Of a DNA stretch of 64,000 bases, positions 59,401 through 64,000 are shown piece by piece. The position numbers and the translations under genes were made by a program. The DNA is from Dichotomocladium elegans. Its lineage: Eukaryota > Mucoromycota > Mucoromycetes > Mucorales > Lichtheimiaceae. The notes beneath the pieces were generated by a model. The model had not been told where the DNA came from. It ran no database searches and saw only the letters and a program-made list of their open reading frames with translations. The first letter of the stretch is position 1; the number at the start of each line of letters is the position of its first letter. The DNA lies in assembly GCA_025716815.1 (NCBI GenBank), contig JAIXMN010000003.1, positions 186,001 to 250,000 of the forward strand. The letters run 5' to 3'.

Positions 59401-62047
59401 GTTGTGTCTGGCGGCGAAATCCTAGAGCTCAAAAACATTGTGAATAATATGGTGGATCAATTGCGCGTGTTTTCTACAGAGGTAACCCGAGTTGCTCGTG
59501 AGGTCGGCACCGAAGGCAAACTAGGTGGCCAGGCGGTCGTCAGCGGTGTTGCTGGTACCTGGAAAGATCTGACGGACAATGTGAACATGATGGCTGGCAA
59601 TCTGACGACCCAAGTACGATCTATTGCCGATGTTACTACTGCTGTGGCTAAAGGAGATCTATCGAGGAAGATTGTTGTTGAAGTACAAGGAGAAATCTTG
59701 CAGCTCAAGTGAGTACAAGCACATGATATGTAGCAATCTATCGCAAGAGAAATCTTACATGTTCCATAGAAACACCGTCAACTCAATGGTTGACCAGCTC
59801 CGTGTCTTCGCAGCTGAAGTCACCAGAGTTGCTATCGAAGTTGGCACAGAAGGGCAATTGGGTGGTCAAGCCACAATCAGTGGCGTCGATGGCACATGGA
59901 AAGGGCTGACAGACAATGTCAACCTCATGGCCAGTAATCTGACAGACCAGCTACGATCTATTGCAGCCGTCTGCAAAGCTGTTGCTCAGGGTGATCTGTC
60001 GAAGAAGATCGAAGTTGAAGCTCATGGAGAAATTGCGGAACTTAAAGATACCATCAACACGATGGTTGACCAGCTGAACTCATTTGCTGCAGAAGTCACG
60101 CGCGTCGCTCGCGAAGTTGGCACAGAAGGCAATCTTGGAGTTGTGGCTCGTGTTGAAGGCGTTGAGGGCATGTGGCTGGAAATAACCAGCAATGTAAACA
60201 CAATGGCAACCAACCTCACTACACAAGTGCGTGCATTTGCCCAGATCTCTGCGGCGGCTACGGAAAACGATTTTTCACAACTCATCACCGTAGAGGCGCA
60301 AGGTGAGATGGACGCGCTCAAAACGAAGATTAACCAAATGGTTGCATCGCTTCGCGATTCGATCCGAAAGAACGGACAGGCTCGAGAAGCGGCAGAGTTA
60401 GCTAACCGATCGAAGAGCGAATTCCTTGCGAATATGAGTCACGAAATCCGTACGCCCATGAACGGCATCATCGGCATGACCTCTTTGACACTGGAGACGG
60501 AGCTTACGCGACAGCAGCGCGAGAATCTAATGATCGTGTCCAGCCTTGCGAATACGCTATTGTCTATCATTGATGCTATTCTTGATATCTCGAAAATAGA
60601 AGCAGGCCGGATGACCGTTGAAACGATTCCTTTCTCGATGAGGTCAGCGATCTTCAGCATCCTCAAAACCTTGGCTGTCAAGGCAAATCAAAAGAAACTC
60701 GATTTGATTTACAACGTCGACAAAGCAATTCCAGATCAAGTTATTGGTGATCCACTTCGCCTGCGACAAGTCATCACTAACCTTATTGGCAATGCGGTTA
60801 AGTTCACGAATAAGGGCGAAGTGGCTCTCGATACGAAGCTAGTGGAAATAACCAACGAATACGTCAAGCTGCAGTTTTGTGTTAATGATACTGGTATCGG
60901 CATTTATGAGGAGAAACTCAGTATCATCTTTGACACATTCTGTCAAGCGGATGGTAGCACAACGTGAGTGTTTGTTTATTGATAGTGAAATACCTCAAAC
61001 TAAGTCCATGTATGATTCAGCCGAGAGTATGGAGGTACTGGCCTCGGCCTCTCTATCTCTAAACACCTTGTCGAACTCATGGGTGGTGAAATTTGGGTCG
61101 AATCTACCTACGGCAGCGGCTCGCAATTCTACTTCACTGTAAAGCTTAAACAGAATGACGTTGCGGAAAAGGATGTCCTTGAAAAGATGGCCCGCTTCCA
61201 GAATCGAAGAATCCTCTTTGTTGACAGCATGGGTGACGACACTGGAATGGTGGAGAAGATCGAACGTCTTGGCCTGTCAGTTTACCGAGTCGGAACCATT
61301 GCAGAGGCAACTGAGCTTGCAAACAAGTACACGAGCTCTGGAAAGCATGCGCCGTACTTTGACACTGTGGTCATTGACAGGCTCAACCAAGCAGAAAGGA
61401 TACGAGAAATAATGCCGTTACGATATACCCCACTTGTTCTTATCTCCCCTGAAGAGCATGTACTCAATATGAAGTTCTGCATTGACCTGGGAATCACCGG
61501 GTACATCAATTCGCCGCGTAATCTTGCCGAGCTCCTTGATGCACTGCTTCCCGCTCTGGAAAGTCATGTAACACTACCAAATGATTCCGGCAAAACCAAT
61601 CCGCTTCGGATTCTGCTCGCGGAAGACAATGTTGTGAATCAGAAGCTCGCATTAAGAATCCTCCAGAAGTTCGGACACAACGTCAAGACTGTATCCAACG
61701 GAAAACTTGCAGTAGAGGCGTTTGAGAGCCAATCCTTTGACATGATCCTGATGGATGTACAGATGCCCATTATGGGCGGTTTCGAAGCCACTCAGATCAT
61801 TCGGCAGAGAGAGCGTCAAACGGGCGCACAAATGCGAATACCCATTATAGCCCTGACCGCCCACGCAATGATTGGCGACCGAGAAAAATGCTTGGATGCG
61901 GGAATGGTAAAGCCCAATATTGGGAAAGAAAAAACATGAAGCTATCGTAAGAATCTAACTGGCCAAATTTAGGACGAATATGTCACAAAGCCTCTGCGGC
62001 TGCCTGAATTGATTGCCGCTATCAAGAAGTTTTCGCCAATTCGATAG
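53467..62047 (+). CDS. Group III hybrid histidine kinase (Nik1/Os-1) with expanded HAMP array
   Basis: Seven exons (53467-54796, 54904-55187, 55261-55527, 55588-59708, 59770-60963, 61021-61906, 61973-62047) give 2,718 residues, about twice the usual group III length. Residues 1 to ~340 are low-complexity with a coiled segment. From ~343 to ~2,190 come twenty 92-residue units, each holding a canonical HAMP ([19 protein letters not shown]) and an intervening HAMP-like linker (VGTx[18 protein letters not shown]). Then the kinase core: H-box [15 protein letters not shown] with phospho-acceptor His2225, N-box [14 protein letters not shown]1 NDTGIGI, G2 [11 protein letters not shown]; and a receiver with [11 protein letters not shown], phospho-acceptor Asp2644 in [13 protein letters not shown], and YVTKPL. 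No membrane segment is seen, so it should be cytosolic. Family members signal osmotic stress to the HOG pathway and are the fludioxonil target. ATG 53467 is the first in frame. Confidence 0.95.
54866..54899. repeat. Poly(A) double tract in intron 1 of the histidine kinase
   Basis: A18, CC, A14 just before the CTAG acceptor of the intron 54797-54903. Unusual at a position where pyrimidines are expected. Confidence 0.8.
55588..59708 (+). repeat. Fifteen 276-bp tandem coding repeats (HAMP units)
   Basis: Units start at 55588 + 276n for n=0 to 14 with no insertion or deletion; each begins VDQLR and codes 92 residues. Units 8-10 (57520-58347) and 11-13 (58348-59175) code the same 276 residues, with about 26 nucleotide differences in 828, all silent. 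Between 57636-58035 and 58464-58863 I see only two differences. Two more units follow in the next exon and three more diverged ones precede in exons 1-3. Confidence 0.95.
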
Positions 62048-62759
62048 ATCCTCCCCTCCCGCTCTTCCTCATGTCATACAAATCACTCATTCATATTCTT
62101 ACAACAGCATGCGTGTGATATATAAGCATTGACCTCATCTTAATTTCTTCATTTTGTATAAAGTTTGTAATGTAAAATAGTCAGACGCGGTTTCCTGTTT
62201 CATGCAATGCAAGACTGAGTTATTGTTAAGCATGTGACTAATTTTCAAGCCATTGGTGGCACGACGTATAAAACAAACGGAAGAGCCTCCTAAGAAGGTA
62301 ATGCCCAGAAATTGAAATAAGGTAGTCACTTCTTCCATAGCTTCCGTTCTTGTTCGTTGCTAAGCCGACTAATATCAAAAGATATCCAGTATCACGTAAA
62401 AACAAAAACAAAAAAAAACAAAACAAAAAACAGTAACTGCCGAGGCTCTGCTTTCCCTTCCGGATATCTCATCCTATCTGGCTGATCTGTCTACATCCAA
62501 GTTATTCATTCCCTTGTGGCTATTGCCATAGATGTGTTGACTAGTACAAACATTTGCTGATCATGCCAAGAAGCGCCAGCCACTGCAATCACACTGTGGC
62601 GTTCCGGACGTAATGGTGGTGGCCCAAGTATATAAAGCAGATTGTTTACTATACTACCCTCGGTTCTCTCCCCGGATACCTGCGTTTTTTTTCCGCCGAT
62701 CTTTCTCGTCCTAATACTCCCATTCGATCACAGCCATTTTGATCTGCTACTCCACGACA
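62048..62759. promoter_or_regulatory. Intergenic with a TATA box before the small coiled-coil ORF
   Basis: 712 bp without a gene. TATATAAA at about 62628-62636 lies 125 bp upstream of the ATG at 62760 and is the clearest TATA box in the window. An AAAC-rich run lies at 62398-62430. Confidence 0.5.
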
Positions 62760-63096
62760 TGGTTCAAACATTGGAAACAAGGCTCAGCTACCTCTGGGAT
62801 GAATATGCGACAATCAACGTGGTGTTTCAATCGCTACGCAATGCTTACTCCACCCGGTCACCGTCCTTACGAGCAACAGAAATGAACCGGGAGATACTGA
62901 CGGCATACGATGATCTTGCAAATAAGGTGCTTCAGCTTGAGCGGAGGATAGCAGCGCTTGAATTGGAACTAAATTCAACCATGGCAGCTGCGGCATTTTC
63001 GGCTGCAGTATGGCACCATCAGTCGTGGAGCTGGGTACGTCCGCCATGCTATCTAAATTCGTATTCTGTGGCTGACTGATCCGCGTATAGTACTAA
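62760..63096 (+). CDS. Small coiled-coil protein, unknown
   Basis: ATG 62760 begins MVQTLETRLSYLWDEYATIN. About 93 residues if a short intron with GTACGT donor and GTATAG acceptor (about 63033-63090) is removed, leaving a final Tyr codon and TAA at 63094-63096; 106 residues ending at 63079 if it is not. Residues 45-70 (LANKVLQLERRIAALELEL) form heptads of a coiled coil, followed by an Ala-rich stretch. No family recognised. A TATA box upstream and a reasonable coding look support a real gene, but evidence is modest. Confidence 0.5.
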
Positions 63097-63639
63097 ACAG
63101 AGAAAAAGGATGGAAAAGAACCCCCATCTGTTGTACATAGCCACACTATTTTCTGGTAGTGCCCGATATCCATGTGACTTTGCGTTGTCATGAGCGCGGT
63201 TTAAAATACGAATATATGTTCGTGAATAACCACATTAGTCCACATCGTTAAAAAAGTATAAGAATCCGTAGAGTAATGTAGAGAAGGCTCTTGTTCATAG
63301 GTCTCATTATACTCTTGCTTATTTATCTCTATTCTACGTACTTCCCATGGATGAACTTGAGTTAAGGTTTTAGAGTTGCCATTCACGGTAACCTAGACAT
63401 AGATCACAAGAAACCATGCATATGCCATCAGCTATTGTTTCTACTTTTAATAAATGCTGGACGGTTGAGGAATCTGCTTCCTCATTGATCTACTGATACC
63501 CCTCTTTTTCGCATTGGAAAATGATGTACTATGTGTTTCACAATCAAGAAATCGATGCCTACAGTATGGCGCGCTCGTTGGTCATAAGAGACTTGTAAGC
63601 AGCTTATGGTCTGAAGTTCACTTGACTTTTGCAAGAAGA

Positions 63640-64000
63640 CTTTCATGCTTCTATTTGGTCCTGTTGAAACGAACGAGATCTTTGGAGGCACTAATAATTC
63701 AGGGCCCGACCAACTGCAAATATCTTTGCAGTTTGTCTGTGCTCTGGAGACGTTCAGACATGATAGGACTCTTGCTTTGGTGTTCTGGCTGTCCCGCACT
63801 TGTGGAATAGCGAGGGAGCTCTAGCAGCATCTACAAAGTGTGTATGTATGCGAGACCCTAGTTGGATTGGCGCTTCAATACTTGCACTGGCGAGGACAAG
63901 AAGAGTGCCGCGACATCGTCAGCTGTATTATTCCAAACACGAATTTCCCGACTGCGTAGGTTTTATCGACGGGATGCATGTTGATCTCCCATAAGAACCA
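63640..64000 (+). pseudogene. Broken PIF/Harbinger-type DDE transposase, runs off the right edge
   Basis: In one frame from about 63680 the sequence reads LQFVCALETFRHDRTLAL then WLSRTCGIAREL, a stop at 63822-63824, and LQYLHWRGQEECRDI; in another frame it reads EFPDCVGFIDGMHVDLP followed by a stop. Together these are the order of blocks in DDE_Tnp_4 (Harbinger-like) transposases: CALE.FG-type helix, RTCGIAEGT-like segment, LHWP..EE, then GFIDGTH containing the first catalytic Asp. At least one nonsense change and one frameshift between 63930 and 63945 break it. No terminal inverted repeat is visible on the left side; the rest lies outside the window. Confidence 0.75.

Noticed and set aside
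56110..59708. Several 68-247-codon open frames on the minus strand inside the kinase gene
   Set aside because: They recur every 276 bp as shad­ows of the HAMP repeats and lack any motif.
55588..59708. Regular direct repeats resembling an array
   Set aside because: The repeat unit is 276 bp, entirely coding and without spacers, so it is not a CRISPR array or a satellite.

Overview
The window is nuclear DNA of a filamentous fungus, most likely an early-diverging one (Mucoromycota); that placement is inference. Genes are dense and split by many short GT-AG introns (about 55-110 nt). Genes on both strands are typically fungal: Hem25, Kap123, a UPF0658-like Golgi protein, an Inn1/Fic1-type C2 protein, a group III hybrid histidine kinase and a nitrate assimilation cluster. 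A glucuronokinase fits the glucuronic-acid-rich walls of Mucoromycota. No tRNA, rRNA, CRISPR array or intact mobile element was seen.

Layout. 0.6-7 kb: Hem25 mitochondrial glycine carrier and a nucleotidyltransferase-glucuronokinase fusion (+), facing ALKBH1 and a YIPF1/2 Golgi protein (-). 8.7-15.6 kb: insulin-degrading enzyme (+) convergent with a mitochondrial malic enzyme (-). 18-32 kb, all +: an uncharacterised alpha/beta-hydrolase, importin Kap123/IPO4, a RasGEF with a Ras-like N-terminal domain, and an F-box protein. 32.2-33.2 kb (-): splicing factor Dib1/Dim1, whose second codon lies in a 3-nt exon. 34.7-44.7 kb: nitrate transporter (-) divergent from nitrate reductase (+), then nitrite reductase (+), with promoters dense in GATA sites. 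44.9-45.2 kb: a probable structured non-coding RNA. 45.4-52 kb: UPF0658-like membrane protein (+), NF-YA (-), C2-domain protein (+). 53.5-62 kb: a 2,718-residue group III histidine kinase with about twenty 92-residue HAMP units, twelve or more beyond the usual. 62.8-64 kb: a small coiled-coil ORF and a broken PIF/Harbinger transposase running off the right edge.

How genes work together. Transporter, nitrate reductase and nitrite reductase form a complete nitrate-to-ammonium route, probably under GATA-factor nitrogen control. NF-YA would bind CCAAT boxes; paired CCAATCA boxes lie upstream of the YIPF and insulysin genes. Other neighbours look like housekeeping genes with no shared pathway.

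Most unusual: the expanded HAMP array with exact 276-bp periodicity over 15 units; the 3-nt exon of DIB1 and an 11-nt exon in nitrate reductase; four GC-AG introns with the same GCAAGT donor; a GTPase-like/RasGEF fusion; and the unassigned structured RNA. Gene models were spliced by hand from reading frame, splice consensus and recalled family sequences, so exon edges not quoted explicitly are less certain.
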